A stretch of 64,000 bases of DNA from Halicephalobus mephisto (GCA_009193035.1 SWDT01000061.1:434001-498000); one strand, 5' to 3'; counted from the first letter of the stretch, positions 24,401-36,359 are shown. A program made the numbers and translations. The notes: generated by a model from the letters alone, not told the origin.

Positions 24401-24928
24401 AAATTTGAATTTTATACAAAAAATTTGGATTTTATATGAAAAATTTAAAATCTAAATAAAAATTGGGATTTTATATGAAAAATTTAAAATCTAAGCAAAT
24501 AAAAATTTGGATTTTATACAAAAAATTTGGATTTTATATGAAAAATTTAAAATCTAAATAAAAATTGGGATTTTATATGAAAAATTTAAAATCTAAGCAA
24601 ATAAAAATTTGAATTTTATACAAAAAATTTGGATTTTATATGAAAAATTTAAAATCTAAATAAAAATTGGGATTTTATATGAAAAATTTAAAATCTAAGC
24701 AAATAAAAATTTGGATTTTATATGAAAAAATTGAAAAAACTTACTGAGCATTCCAGCGGTGGTGTCGTTGTCGATTTTTGTGTGTCTTCGGATTTTCTCG
24801 GCCAGTTCGTCTTCGAAATTACTTTTTTCTACGTTGCTGGATTCAGAATTATCGTCATCTTCAGAAGTGAAAAAGTTAACACTTGGAGGATGTCCGAAAA
24901 GGCCACCAATATTTTTCCTGTTTGCCAT
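18403..24928 (-). CDS. ampd-1: AMP deaminase
   Basis: Exons 24928-24745, 23805-23649, 22649-22273, 22190-22179, 21657-21607, 21116-20267, 19446-19269 and 19077-18403 join in phase to 827 aa. The enzyme converts AMP to IMP plus ammonia in the cytosol. The catalytic half is very well conserved. Signatures: [19 protein letters not shown] (zinc HxH), [40 protein letters not shown], and the adenosine/AMP deaminase signature [12 protein letters not shown]. The N-terminal ~200 residues are acidic or Ser-rich and variable, as in other AMPDs. An alternative first exon (ATG at 23167, exon 23167-23088) also ends in a 2-nt phase and fits exon 22649-22273, giving a 740-aa isoform. The 12-nt and 51-nt exons are both multiples of three and skippable. 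TTTTTAG just before the first ATG suggests trans-splicing. The symbol follows C. elegans usage. Confidence 0.93.
19855..20255. repeat. ~62-bp tandem array in AMP deaminase intron
   Basis: AAATCAATTTTTAATTACAACTT recurs six times with 61-66 bp spacing, alternating with AAAGTCGTGATTTT. It fills the intron upstream of exon 19446-19269. Confidence 0.85.
23088..23167 (-). CDS. ampd-1: Alternative first coding exon of AMP deaminase
   Basis: Starts ATG GCG TTA AGA and encodes [20 protein letters not shown] then an acidic tail, ending GGA/GTAATT with a 2-nt overhang. Both exon 23805-23649 and this one end in the same phase, so either splices to 22649-22273 (joined codons AGG or GAG). TTTTTTTGAG lies 7 bases before the ATG and could be a trans-splice acceptor. 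A possible further small exon at 23420-23396 (ending GTTACT/GTAAGT) could join in phase 0 ahead of it. Confidence 0.6.
24340..24720. repeat. ~60-120 bp tandem array in AMP deaminase intron 1
   Basis: Units such as AATTTGGATTTTATATGAAAAA and TTTAAAATCTAAATAAAAATTGGG repeat from 24340 to the donor site of the first coding exon. Confidence 0.8.
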
Positions 24929-25329
24929 ATTTCTAAAAATGAATAAATCATAAAAATTTTAAAATTTTAAAAATGTCCAAAAATCACGCAAAAGTCTGGG
25001 AAAAAAAATGAATAATCTTAAAAATAAAAAAACTCGTAAAAATCGACAAGGATGGGAGTCGTAAAAATCTTGCGAAAACGATGACAGACAGATCAATTTT
25101 GACTTTTAAGCATTTAATCAAACGAGGAAAACCGGGCTGCGCAAGTAAATAAAGATGCCGCAGGACGAAAAACCAGACAAAATCTCATGGCAACGGAAAA
25201 AAGGTCTTTCATAAAAGCTGTTTTGACAAAAAAGATCCTGCGGATAAAGTCTGGTCAAAATCGTCGTCGGAATTTTCATCCGAGGATAAAGTAAAAGAAG
25301 CGTTACTGTATCCAAGGTGATAAAACACC

Positions 25330-25850
25330 AAAAATGTTACTGTATATCCGAAATAATAAAAATTGATATATCAAAAATTATAAAATATCGGACATAATAA
25401 AACATTCATATATCAAAAGTAACAGAAAATTTAAAAAACTTAAAAATTGATATATCGGAAATTTAAAATATCGAAAAATAATAAAATACAAGAAATATTG
25501 ATATATCAAGAATTAAAAATACCGAGGAAATTAATATATTGAGAATTGTAAAATATGAAAAATATTGATATATCGAAAATATCAGAAAATAATAAAATAT
25601 CGAAATTAATAAAATACGAAAAATATTGATATATCAAGAATTAAAAATACAAAAAATATTGATATATCGAAAATGATAAAAATTTCGAAAAATTGATATA
25701 TAGAAATGAAAAGTTCGAAAATTGATATATTAGAAACGATAAAATCACAAAAGTATTGTTATATCAAAAATGATAAAATCACAAAAGTATTGATATATCA
25801 GAAACGATAAAATATCAGTTTGATATATCGAAAATTACCAAGTATCGACT
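25330..25850. repeat. ATTGATATATC satellite
   Basis: ATTGATATATC(A/G) occurs more than ten times at irregular 25-60 bp spacing, joined by AAAATAATAAAAT segments. Confidence 0.8.
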
Positions 25851-26404
25851 TTCTTGAATAAATTCATATTTTTTAATTCCGATAAAAAATTTTATTTTAT
25901 GCAAATTTACACTATTATCAGAAATCAATTGCATAAACGAATTTCGAAATTCAATTTTAACTAATTTAATTCCGAATATTCAAAAATAAAAAAGTCCGAA
26001 ATTTTAGGCCAGGATTTAATATATGAAATTTTGCAAAAAAATCAAAGCGATTTTTGTTTATAAATAACTTTTAAGTTTCTCCAACATCGCAGACAATTTT
26101 CGAAAAACATTTTTACATCTAGAGATTTCGTAATTGCAAAAATGAATTCATTAAATTTTCAAAGCTCTTCGATCAACTCGCGAGCACGTAGAGAAATAAT
26201 GGCCAAACATTCATTTTCACTACTGCAGCTTTGAGTGTACTAAAAAAAGAATGAGAGGAAAGTCCCGTGGTCTTCCGGCAATGCTGGCATGTTTTTGTTC
26301 TGACAGCTGAAATAACGAAGTTTGTTGCCGTTTTGTTGCGCGCAAAGTGCATTTTTTCGAACTTTCGCAATTCATTTTGCTGTTCGTCATTTTTCCAAAG
26401 TTTC

Positions 26405-26775
26405 TCTTTCTTAATTTTATCGTGAACTAAGTACGTGTATTATAGTTTGATTTCCTTTTTTGATTACTTTAGTAAGATCTACGTCGTGAAAATGTTTAAT
26501 TTTGTCTGAAATTTCACTTTTATATATATATCAGTTTTTCCCAACACTTTTTTTTTTTGATTTTATCGTGACATGAATACATTTATCGTTGTTTAATTCT
26601 TAATTTCTATTACTCTAGTAAGATCTACGTCGTGAAAATGTTTAATTTTGTCTGAAATTCCACTTTTATATATATCACTTTTTCCCAACACTTTTTTTTT
26701 GATTTTATCGTGACACGAATACATTTATTATTGTTTAATTCTCAATTTCTATCACTCTAGTAGGATTTCCGTAAT
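26405..26775. repeat. ~170-bp duplicated segment upstream of fitm-2
   Basis: AGTAAGATCTACGTCGTGAAAATGTTTAATTTTGTCTG at about 26431 recurs at about 26609; surrounding TTATCGTGACA(T/C)GAATACATTTAT occurs at 26566 and 26706 and in part at 26419. Two and a half copies. Confidence 0.8.
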
Positions 26776-26840
26776 GATAACGCGAAATTTAAACTGAATT
26801 TTTAATTTTTATGTACTAATTTCAAAACTTTCGTTCTCAG

Positions 26841-27879
26841 ATGCGGCGGAATAGTCAGCAAACTCCAAGATCTACTCTAGTAAATGATTTGGGTAGTGTT
26901 GTGATAGAAACAGCAGTTCAGATTGCGAGAAAACTTTTGTTCATCAAAACAGCGAAGAAGGCTCTGTTCTACTTTGCGTTTGTTTTTGTTGTTTCTGTTT
27001 ATGCTTTTTATTTCCCGCCGAACGAAGATTACTACTTTGCTAAGGTATGTTTTCCATCCGTTCACCTGATTAATTGGTCCTTAATTCAATTGTTTTTCAG
27101 AAACATAATGTTTTTAATCAATATGGTACTAAAGTCGGATGGTTCTGGACTTTGATCACCGTTGGGCCTTTCATTTGGATCACTTCATATCTTCAAAATC
27201 AAAACTCCCATCTCAAAGCCGTTCAAAGCTTAATTCGACTGGTTGTGGCAACTGGGATTTGGTACTTTGTTACTCATTCGTAAGTTTCTTCATGTTGATC
27301 CAAAACCGAACCATTTTTCTAGATTTGTGCATCTCGAGAAAGTTACCGGTCGATGTCATGGTGCTAAAGGCGCTAAACAAAGCGAGTGTTCTGTTTCTGG
27401 TGGTAAATGGATTCCAGGGATCGATCTCAGCGGACATTGTTTTTTATTAATCTACAATATCCTCATTCTATGTGAAGAAGTAAGTTTTTTCACGGCTTTG
27501 GTTAATTTTATTTCATACTTTTTCAGTCTCTTGCGTTCAAGAACTGGTCCAGGTTTCCGAAGAATACGACGAAGCATGTTTCAACTCCATCTGAAGCCGA
27601 AAACTACAAGAAAATGACCCTTTCTGTCCAAGGATTGTTCATAATCCTTTTTGTTTTCCATCTTTTTTGGGTAAGTGCCATGTGTTTCAAATTCATTTAA
27701 ATCAATTTTAATTGCTATAGGACTTCCAACTACTGGTGACTTGTCTGTATTACCACACTGTCAATCACAAAGTGCTCGGAGCTGCAAGTGCCGTTATTTC
27801 CTGGTTTTTGACGTACAAATTCGTTTTTCCTTTCTTCCCTGGAATTCCAACAGCTAATTCTCACAGTAAAAGTGCCTAA
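26841..27879 (+). CDS. fitm-2: FIT2 / fat storage-inducing transmembrane protein
   Basis: Exons 26841-27044, 27101-27279, 27323-27479, 27527-27670 and 27721-27879 give 280 aa in phase. Four short introns (43-56 nt) with TTTCAG or CTATAG ends. FIT2 is an ER multi-pass protein; the family is described as an acyl-CoA diphosphatase related to lipid phosphatases and is needed for lipid droplet budding. Family marks: GRCHGAK, SGGKWIPGIDLSGHCFLL with the first catalytic His, and TVNHKVLGAASAVISWF with the second His. About six hydrophobic segments are visible. The ATG follows TTCTCAG directly, so the mRNA is probably trans-spliced. Length matches animal FIT2. Confidence 0.95.
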
Positions 27880-29548
27880 TTATGAAGATGATAGATTTTG
27901 TATAGATATGAATAGTTTTTATGCTTTATCCTGTTTTGTACGAGGTTTGTTCAGGAATTGATAAAAAGCAAAATTTCCCTCACGCAATTTGATCCCGAAT
28001 CCTGTCATTGCGCAAGAAATCGGGAACTAATCGCTTTTTCTACGTTTGACCGAAGACGACACTTTCAGTTGACCAATAATCGAGGACTTAATTGCCTGTT
28101 TTTGTGACATGTCCTCCATTCGATTTGTCTAACTCAAATTTTGAGAAATATAAGTTGCTAATTTTTAAAAAAAAATGCGCGAAAAATAATTTTAAATTTT
28201 TAAAGAGCATTGAAGCAAATTTTTTTTTGTTTTAATCTTTGCCGCTTTTTTGAATGTCGGAAAATTAATGGAATATTCCAGGTCGATGAACAGAACAGCA
28301 TCTGGATTTTTGAAGAAATGTAAAATGTTTTTTTAAAATACTGTAATAATTAATGATTTGATAATTTTAAATTTAATTTTTAATAATTTTTTAATAAATA
28401 ATCCCTGAGGGCAAATTGGAATTTTTAAATTTTTTAAAAAATTTAAATTTTATTTAAAAAATAAATTTTGAAATAATTATAAAACAATTATGCAGATTAC
28501 GGTGGAATTTTCAAAGGTTTTCAGAATTAAAGAGAAATTTCCGCAATTATTTGGAAAAAAAGAATTTAAAAAAATTGCAAAATTCAGAATTTTCGTGTCA
28601 GGACCATTTTTGTGGAAATATTAAAATATTAAATTTTTGCAACAGTATGATTATTATTTGAAAATCTCTAAAAACATAAAATTTCATTTTTTTGGTCTTG
28701 AGTGGAAAATTCAGAATTTTCGTGTCAGGACCATTTTTGTGAAAGTATTTAATGTTTAATTTTTGCAACAGTGTAATTATTATTTGAAAATCTCCAGAAA
28801 CAAAATTCCAACAATTCGTGTCAGGACCATTTTTGTGGAAGTATTAAAATATTAAATTTTTTGCAATAATATGAATATTTGAAAATCTAAAAACATAAAA
28901 TTTCACTTTTTTGGTCTTGAGTGGAAAATTCTAAAATTTCGTGTCAGGACCATTTTTGTGGAAGTATTAAAATATTAAATTTTTGCAATAATATGAATAT
29001 TTGAAAATCTAAAAACATAAAATTTCACTTTTTTAATCTTGAGTGGAAAATTCTAAAATTTCGTGTCAGGACCATTTTTGTGGAAATATTAAAATATTAA
29101 ATTTTTGCAACAGTATGAATATTTGAAAATCTAAAAACATAAAATTTCATTTTTTTGGTCTTGAGTGGAAAATTGTAAAATTTCGTGTCAGGACCATTTT
29201 TGTGGAGGTATTTAATGTTTGATTTTTGCAACAGTATGATCATAAAGTTTTTAGGAAAAATAATGGATTAAAGTTGTTTCGAGATTGACAGCTGTTGCTT
29301 TCGGGATTAAGCTGATTTTCTCCGTAGGAGGTCTGGTCTTGACCTGATGAATACGATAATTAACTGATTCTTTGTTATTTATTAATTATGGAAATAAATT
29401 TAAAATTTTTTATTTAAAGAAAAAATTTTTTTAAAAACGTTAATTGACATTTGGCAACCTGTCCAAGACGACTCGTGTTTTGCAAATGGACCGATAATCC
29501 GATTAGGCCGGATTCGGGCCGCCCCATTGCCTACCGTAATCCACGAAG
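27880..29548. other. Intergenic, fitm-2 to homeobox gene
   Basis: Contains fitm-2 3' UTR, A/T-rich filler, a tandem array (separate entry) and about 300 bp of less A/T-rich sequence before the homeobox start, probably its promoter. No gene is seen. Confidence 0.5.
28590..29215. repeat. ~122-bp array built on CGTGTCAGGACCATTTTTGTG
   Basis: CGTGTCAGGACC starts at 28594, 28721, 28817, 28940, 29062 and 29184, so spacing is 127, 96, 123, 122 and 122 bp. Each full unit also holds TTTTTGGTCTTGAGTGGAAAAT (or TTTTTAATC...) and TTTTTGCAA(C/T)A. Confidence 0.9.
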
Positions 29549-31116
29549 ATGGTCGTCCAGTCAATTGTGCCGAAATTTGCGATGGAAGCTTTATTGGATT
29601 TAAATAGGAATTCTGGAGAAATGATGGATTCAAAAATTTGTCTGAATCCGCTGCAGTTCGGAGTGATGGATTCGTTCGGGGTTCCGGAACCCCAAGGACC
29701 CCCGGATCAGAAAGAAAAAAAAGGTAAGTCGAAATTCATTGAAAAATTATTTTTTTTTTTTTCGTTGATTAATTAACTGAATTTTGTTGTTATCCACTTT
29801 GGACTTTAGAAACGGAACGAGAGCCAGGGGAACATCGTCATCGAAAACGAGACCGATCCAACAGCAAAAAACAAAGACGGAACAGGACCACTTTTACCAC
29901 TTTTCAGCTCCACGAACTCGAACAAGCCTTTGAAAAAGGCCACTACCCAGACGTCTACTCCAGGGAACTCCTCTCTCAGAAGATCAAACTCCCCGAGGTC
30001 AGGGTCCAAGTCTGGTTCCAGGTTTGGCTTTCGATTACTGTAGTTTTTATTTTTCGAAATATAAATTCCGAATTTTTGCGTAAATTTTTCGAACATTTTC
30101 GAATTTTATAATTTCCTGCATTTTCGGAAATCCAAAAAACGATTCTAAATTTTTAGAGAATTTCAAAAAAAATTCTGAAATTTTAGAAAGTTTTGAAATT
30201 TTAGAAATTTCGAAAATTTTGCGAGGGATTCTGAAGTCGAAAAATTTTGATAAAGAATTCTGAAATTTTGGAAATTTTATAAAAGATCCTGAAGTTTTGA
30301 AAATTTTATGGAGGATTCTGAAATCGAAAAATTTCTAGAAGATTCTGAAACCTTGAATTTTTTCATAGATTTTGAAATCTAAAATTTTTGGAAGATTCTG
30401 AAATTTCGAAAATTTCAAAATTTTATAATTTTCTAAATATTTTTTCTAAGATTTTCAAAATTTTCAGAATCTCGCTGGAATTTTCAAATCGAAATTAAAA
30501 AAATTTAATTTTTGAAAAAGAAATTTAAAAAATTTTTTATTTTTAAAAAAGAAATTTAAAAAATTTTTATTTTTGAAAAAGGAATTTAAAAAATTTAATT
30601 TTTGAAAAAGAAATTTAAAAATTTTTATTTTTGAAAAAGAAATTTAAGTTTGGTCTTTTTCTACCGTAATTTTGTTTTTTCTAATTTCTTCAGTCACTGA
30701 AAATAAAATTTCAGAATCGTCGGGCGAAATTTCGTCGTCAAGAAAAACTGGAACAAGCTCGTCTTGCGGATCTGAAACCGCCTCCGGCAAACTTCTCGAA
30801 TTGGTCCTTCATGCAGCCGACTCCAGAAGAAGTCGTTTTTGGAAACAGTTATTCTTCGTTTCAGTACAATTCTGACGGAAAATATAATTTTTCTTCGACA
30901 AATCCGAATCCGCTTTACTTTCACTACTTCAACCAGGCCTACTACCCCCCAGGCAATCCTCAGAATCCTTTCGTGAACATGGCTTCTGGAGACCTGATGA
31001 ATCAGAATCAGTTTTGTCAGAAACACGAAGAACCGGATCAAGAATACGAATTGAAGACCGGCAACCTCCAGGAAAATTCCACAACCGAAATGCAGATGGG
31101 CGATTTTGTTCACTAG
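29549..31116 (+). CDS. ceh-8: Rx-like paired-type homeodomain transcription factor
   Basis: Exons 29549-29723, 29810-30021 and 30715-31116 give 262 aa. The homeodomain spans residues ~80-139: [60 protein letters not shown]. Gln at position 50 and Asn at 51 mark a Q50 paired-like factor. [19 protein letters not shown] is closest to Rx/Rax, whose C. elegans member I recall as ceh-8. Position 56 is Phe, where Rx proteins have Trp. The third exon begins exactly at Asn51. The C-terminus is rich in Asn, Phe and Tyr. The ATG at 29549 has an in-frame TAA 12 nt upstream; a second ATG at 29582 is possible. A nuclear role in neuronal identity is inferred from the family. Confidence 0.9.
30022..30714. 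other. Homeobox intron with phased A/T runs
   Basis: This 0.69-kb intron consists of GATTCTGAAATTTTGAAAATTT-like blocks at about 10-bp phase, then at 30490-30650 of AAATTTAAAAAATTTTTATTTTTGAAAAAG tandem units. No exon is seen. Confidence 0.55.
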
Positions 31117-32110
31117 AATTTTGCAAAGTCTAAAATTTTCTGAAATTTATTGTTTCTAAAATCTTCTAAAATACTTTTTTTCAATTTTCTAAAATCTTCT
31201 GAAATTTACTTTTTCTAAAATCTTCTAAAATTTAATTTTTTTTCAATTTTCTAAAATTTATTTTTTTAAAAATTTTTTAAAATTTAATTTTTTTCAATTT
31301 TTTTAAATTTATTTTTTCTAAAATATTCTAAAATTTGCTTTTTTTCAATTTTTTAAAATTTATTTTTTTAAAAATTTTCTAAAATTTACTTTTTTTTTAA
31401 ATCTTCTAAAATTTTGTAAAATATTTTTTTAATTTTTAGTAATTTTTTTTAACATTTTTAGAAGTTTTTTGAATTTGAATTTTTTGACATTTTTGTAATT
31501 TTCGGGATTTTAAAAATCCTTCTGAAATCTTTCAATCTTGTTGAAACTTTTAGAATTTTCTGGAATTAAAACTTTAAAAGTCATTAAAAATCAAAAATTC
31601 CACTCGAAACCATTCCGGAAGAACATCTGTTTTTAATTTTTAAAAATTTTGGAAGATTTTAGAAAAAAAATTTTTATTTTTTTTTAAATTTAAAAATTTT
31701 AAAAATTTTTTATTTTTTTTTAAAATTTAAAATTAAAAAACTTTTTAATTTTTTTTAAAATTTAATTTTTAAAATTTTTAATTTTTTTTTAAATTTAAAA
31801 TTTTGGAAGATTTTAGAAAATTCGAAAAATTCTTGTCGAGATGATTTCGTCACATTTGTTTTGATTTTTATGATTAAAAAAATTAGTTTTTTCGAGTGAT
31901 TTTATTTTTGGAATTTCATCAGAATCCTGGCACGAGAATAAACCACAGAATTACCAAGGTGATTGATGTCGTTTTTGTTTCTTTGTTCTCCAGGACTCCA
32001 TGGAGATTGGATTCCTCAAAACTAGTAAAAAACAAAAGAAACAAAATTCATGTTTTTGGATTTTTTCAAAAATTGGATTTTAGTCAGAAATTGTATACTG
32101 TAAGGCAGCC
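31117..32110. other. Intergenic simple sequence
   Basis: 31130-31440 is a run of TTTTCTAAAATCTTCTAAAATTTA units right after the homeobox stop. 31620-31800 is T/A filler. 31880-32110 is more complex and may be promoter of the next gene. Confidence 0.5.
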
Positions 32111-34946
32111 ATGGGAGGGTGTACCAGTAGCCTCCAGGATAAAGCCGTGAGTTGATTTATTTTAATTAAATAAAATTCTGTAAAATTTCGAAAATAAAAA
32201 AAATATTTAAAATTTAAAAAAAAATTTAAAAAACTTAAAAAAATAAAAATATTCAAAATTTAAAAATTTTAAAAACTTAAAAAAAATAAAAATATTTAAA
32301 AATAAAAAAATTTAAAAACTTAAAAAATAAAAATATTTTAAAATAAAAAAATTTAAAACTTAAAAAAATAAAAATATTTTAAAATTTAAGTATTTCGAAA
32401 ATTTTAAATTTTTAAAAAAGTTAAAAAATCAAAATTTTCTAAAATTAGAAGAATTTAAAAATTCTTGAATAACACTAAAAATTTAGACTTTCGAAATTTA
32501 TGGAAATGTTTATTTTTATTTTTTAATTTTGTTTTTTAAAAATTTTTATTTTTTAGGATTTTAATGATTTTTATTTTTTAGGATTTTAAAGAATTTTATT
32601 TTTTAGGATTTTAAAAATTTTAATTTTTTAGAATTTTAAAGAATTTTTATTTTTAGGATTTTAAAAATTTTTATTTTTAGGATTTTAAAGAATTTTTATT
32701 TTTTAGAATTTTAAAGAATTTTTATTTTTCAGAATTTTAAAGATTTCTTAAGTTTTTATATTTAATTTTTTAAATGCTTTCAGAATAGCTTTACGGCTAG
32801 CAAAAAGGAGGATCCCAGAGGTCCTCCCTCGAGGGATATCGTCCCCGTCCACCGACCTAAGCCCAAAAAGGACCTAGAGAGGATCCAGTTGACGGAAGGT
32901 GTCGTTCAAGATTACGTAAATCTCGAGAAATCAATCTACAAACTTGAGAAAAAAAATGTTTTAAAAAAATACGAATCAAAAACGATTTTTGCTGACGAAA
33001 TTAAAAAAACCGTTGATCAATTGGAAGCCACTTTTAAAGAACTCAAAAAACAAACAGAAAAAGAGAAATCTGACATCGACAACATCGAACAGCCCTCGGT
33101 GAAGTCGTTTCTGAAGCAGCAGGGCACCTGGGACCAGCGGTTCTCGAAGGAAAAACAGGAATATCTGGACGCCCTGAATCGTCAAGAAGTCGCCGAAAAA
33201 GAACTCAAAGGATCAAAGTTACAGTATGACAGGGCAGCCAAAATTGCAGAAATTTACAAAAATCAATCAGATAACTTAAACGATCTTTATGAAAAACAAG
33301 ACACAATGCTAAGTAAAAAAAATTTTTAAAATAAAATTAATATTTTTTTTTCAGTTCAAATATTTGGTCCTGATTATGCTTCTATTAATGAAAACAAACT
33401 TGAAGCAGAATTGGACGATGCTCTGGAATGGCAGCAAAGGGTCAGTTTGGCCAAATTTAAATGGACAAACGGCCGGGTCCTTCTGGTCCACGCCAACACC
33501 CAGATGGCCTTCGGAATCACGAGATGGAAAGAACTGGAACAAATTGAGGCCAGTAACACCAGGATGAGGTACTTTGCTGCGGCGGAAGCGAGAAATAACT
33601 TCATTGCCGCAGGGCAGAACGTCCAAAGTTGCAGAGTTTACCTCGGTCGGGTCAAGTTTCCCTACGCCACGGAGGAGGAAATGCAGCAGATGGAAAACGC
33701 GATTCAGAATGCCTTCAACGATATTCAATCAAATAACAGTCTTAAAAAAGCTCTAAATGTGTACCAAAATACCCACAAAAAAATCACAGCTTTGATTCAA
33801 TGGTTCGACAAAGTCATAAACGACACGATTCTCAAGGACCTGGACAAAGCCAACACCTCTGTCGCGAAAAAACAGAAACAACTAAGACAGGAAAGATTGG
33901 AGTTGATGAAGAAAAAAGTCAAAGAAGAATTCGGAAGAGATCTCGACATCACTTACGACAACGACACTCCTGACGAAACCGAGGAAGAACTTCTCGCTCT
34001 CGAAGCAGACCAAGTCAAGGACCAGAAAGACCTTCCTGGAAAAGATCTCACTGTACGTCATTCCACTTACAGTAACAAGATTAAAATTCTCCAAAAATTT
34101 AAAAAATTTAAAATTAAAAAATTTAGAAATTTTCGAAAATTAAAAAAAATTTAAAATTAAAAAAATTTAACAATTTAGAAATTTTCGAAAATTAAAAAAA
34201 ATTTAACAATTTGGAGATTTTCGAAAATTAAAAAAAATTAAAAAATTTAGAAATTTTCGAAAATTTAAAATTAAAAAAATTAACAATTTAGGAATTTTCG
34301 AAAATTTAAAAAAATCTTTTAAAATTAAAAAATTTTTGAATTTTTGAAAATCTTTTAAAAACTAAAAAATTCTAGAATTTTTAGAGATTTTTAGAATCTA
34401 AAATTTTTTGGAAGTTTCTAGGATTTAGTAGGATCTTTTGGAATTTTATAAAATTTAATTAAAAATATTTAAAATTTTTAGATTTTTGAAATTATTTGAA
34501 AATTTAGAATTTTGTTGTTTCTGGAATTTTTCGAAAATTTTCCAAATTATGATTTAGAACTTCCAAAAATTTTTCTCCAGACAATTTTGCGAAATTGTCA
34601 ATTTCGAAATTCGAATACAGTATGATTTGGATGTTTTTAGGAAATTCTGAACTTGTCTCAGCCAGAAGGCCGGGATCCGAGTCCTCTTCCGCTGAGCCAA
34701 TTGGCCCCGATCCCGTCCAAGGACGCCCTGTTCGGGGACGTGAAAAAGAAAATTTCCGAATACGAAGACACCAGATCGAACCTCAAGAAACGGAATCATC
34801 TGGAGAGAGAACGTCAGGAGCTGGCTCTCCAGGAAAAACTGAAACTTCGGGCTCAGAAAAACCGAAGAACTCGAAAACAAAGAAAAAAATCAACGATCGT
34901 TCCGTTGCCAGCCGTTGTCGAAGAAGAAACAAAAAATATTGATTGA
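32111..34946 (+). CDS. Putatively myristoylated coiled-coil protein, unknown function
   Basis: Exons 32111-32146, 32784-33312, 33355-34052 and 34641-34946 give 522 aa with matching phases. The 12-residue first exon, MGGCTSSLQDKA, has Gly2 and Cys4, the pattern for N-myristoylation plus palmitoylation, so membrane tethering is inferred. Residues ~45-190 are Lys/Glu-rich coiled coil (VNLEKSIYKLEKKNVLKKYE). The middle is more globular (FGPDYASINENKLEAELDDA, RMRYFAAAEARNNFIAAGQN, ITALIQWFDKVINDTILKDL). Then come a further coiled coil, an acidic stretch (DNDTPDETEEELLALEADQ) and a Pro/Leu segment. The very basic end is AQKNRRTRKQRKK. I do not recognise the family. The central block looks evolutionarily constrained. 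It could be a BAR-like or cytoskeletal adaptor, but nothing proves that. Confidence 0.85.
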
Positions 34947-35764
34947 AATTCCGAAATTATATTTTGAAAAATATCTGTAATTCAATACTCAAAAATCAAG
35001 TTGATTAAAGTTATTACAACCAGGGAGTACTGTAGGAAAAAACAACTGTTCCACGACATACCGTACACCAGTTAAAAAAAAATAAAAAATTTGTTTGAAA
35101 AAAAAATTAAAAATTTGTTTTAAAAAAATTAAAAATTTGTTTAAAAAAATAAAAAATTAATGTTTTTTGAATTTTAAATTAAAAAAAATTAAAATTGAAA
35201 ATTAATATTTAACTTTAAATTTCTAAAATTGTCTCAACAGGAATTTTGAAATTTTCCGATCAGGACCAAAAAATATAAAATTCTTTTTTTATAAATTTCT
35301 GAAAAATTCTAAAATCATATTTAAAAATAATCAAAAATCTTTAACTTTAAATTTCTGAAAAATTGTGAAATCTTAAAAAATTACTTTTATAATTTTACCA
35401 AAACACAATAATCAAAAAATTTGTTGAAAATGATGTCTATTTTTTAATGTTTCGTTTTTGACAGATTTATTGTTTTTTCCTGACTTTTCAAGTTATCAGT
35501 TTGTGAAAAAAAACATTCTTAAATTTTTTCATTGATTAAAAGTTTTGTTTTTTTTATTTTTTAAAAGTTTTATTTTTTAAAAATTTTTAAAGATTTTTAT
35601 TTTTTTTAAATTTTTAAAGATCTTTATTTTCCGGAATTTTTAAAATTTCCAAACTTTTTTGGACTCTTTAAAACTTTTTTTAAATTTTTAGACTTTTTTA
35701 AAAATTTTTTGAAAGATTTTTTAATTTTTTTTAGAATTTTTAATTTTTTTTAGAATTTTTAAAA

Positions 35765-36020
35765 ATATTGGAAATTTTAAAAAATAATCAATCTTTGTTC
35801 TGATTGAGCCATAATGTGACATTTTTGAACTCAAAAACTGACGACTTTTCAGATAAATTTCACGGGAATTTTTGGAAGAATTTTTAATTTTTTAAATATT
35901 TTTAAAAATATTGGAAATTTTAAAAAATAATCAATCTTTGTTCTGATTGAGCCATAATGTGACATTTTTGAACTTAAAAGTTGACGACTTTTCAGACAAA
36001 TTTCACGGGAATTTTTTGGA
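35765..36020. repeat. ~142-bp tandem duplication
   Basis: AATATTGGAAATTTTAAAAAATAATCAATC then TTGTTCTGATTGAGCCATAATGTGAC and GACTTTTCAGA(T/C)AAATTTCACGGG occur at 35765-35870 and again at 35907-36015. Confidence 0.85.
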
Positions 36021-36359
36021 TTTTTGGTTTTTCTGGACGAGTGCTGTAAAACTAGGATAGCCAACTGTCGTTTTTCACTTTTGTTCAATCAATGAAGAAA
36101 AAAATTTGTCTATTTTATGTAGACTTGGAAAATTATCAAAAGTATTTTTTTTTAAATTTGTTATTTTTAATTTTTGAAATATTTTCTTCGGGAAAAAAAA
36201 TTTATTGAATTTTTATTTTTATTTTTATTTTTTTTTATTAAATTAGAATTTTTTGAAAATTTCTTGGAATTTTAAATTTTAAAAAATTCTTAAATTTTAA
36301 ATTTAGATAAATTTTAAAAAATATTTTTAAATTTTTTTAAATTTCAGAATTATTTGAAA

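Larger units (their letters stand above)
24935..26837. other. Divergent promoter region, AMP deaminase / fitm-2
   Basis: 1.9 kb between two head-to-head genes. Two less A/T-rich islands (25060-25320 and 26090-26400) may carry regulatory sites. Minus-strand frames there (25315-25118, 26370-26173) lack splice or homology support. Between the islands lies a TATATC satellite; a further repeat follows just upstream of fitm-2. No gene is seen. Confidence 0.4.

Noticed and set aside
24722..24953. Two plus-strand frames antisense to AMP deaminase exon 1
   Set aside because: Shadows of the real minus-strand exon with its clear donor site.
25330..25850. Origin or centromere signal from the ATATATC satellite
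   Set aside because: Nothing beyond base composition supports it; nematodes of this group are holocentric.
26173..26370. 65-codon minus-strand frame between AMP deaminase and fitm-2
   Set aside because: No splice context or homology; more likely promoter DNA.
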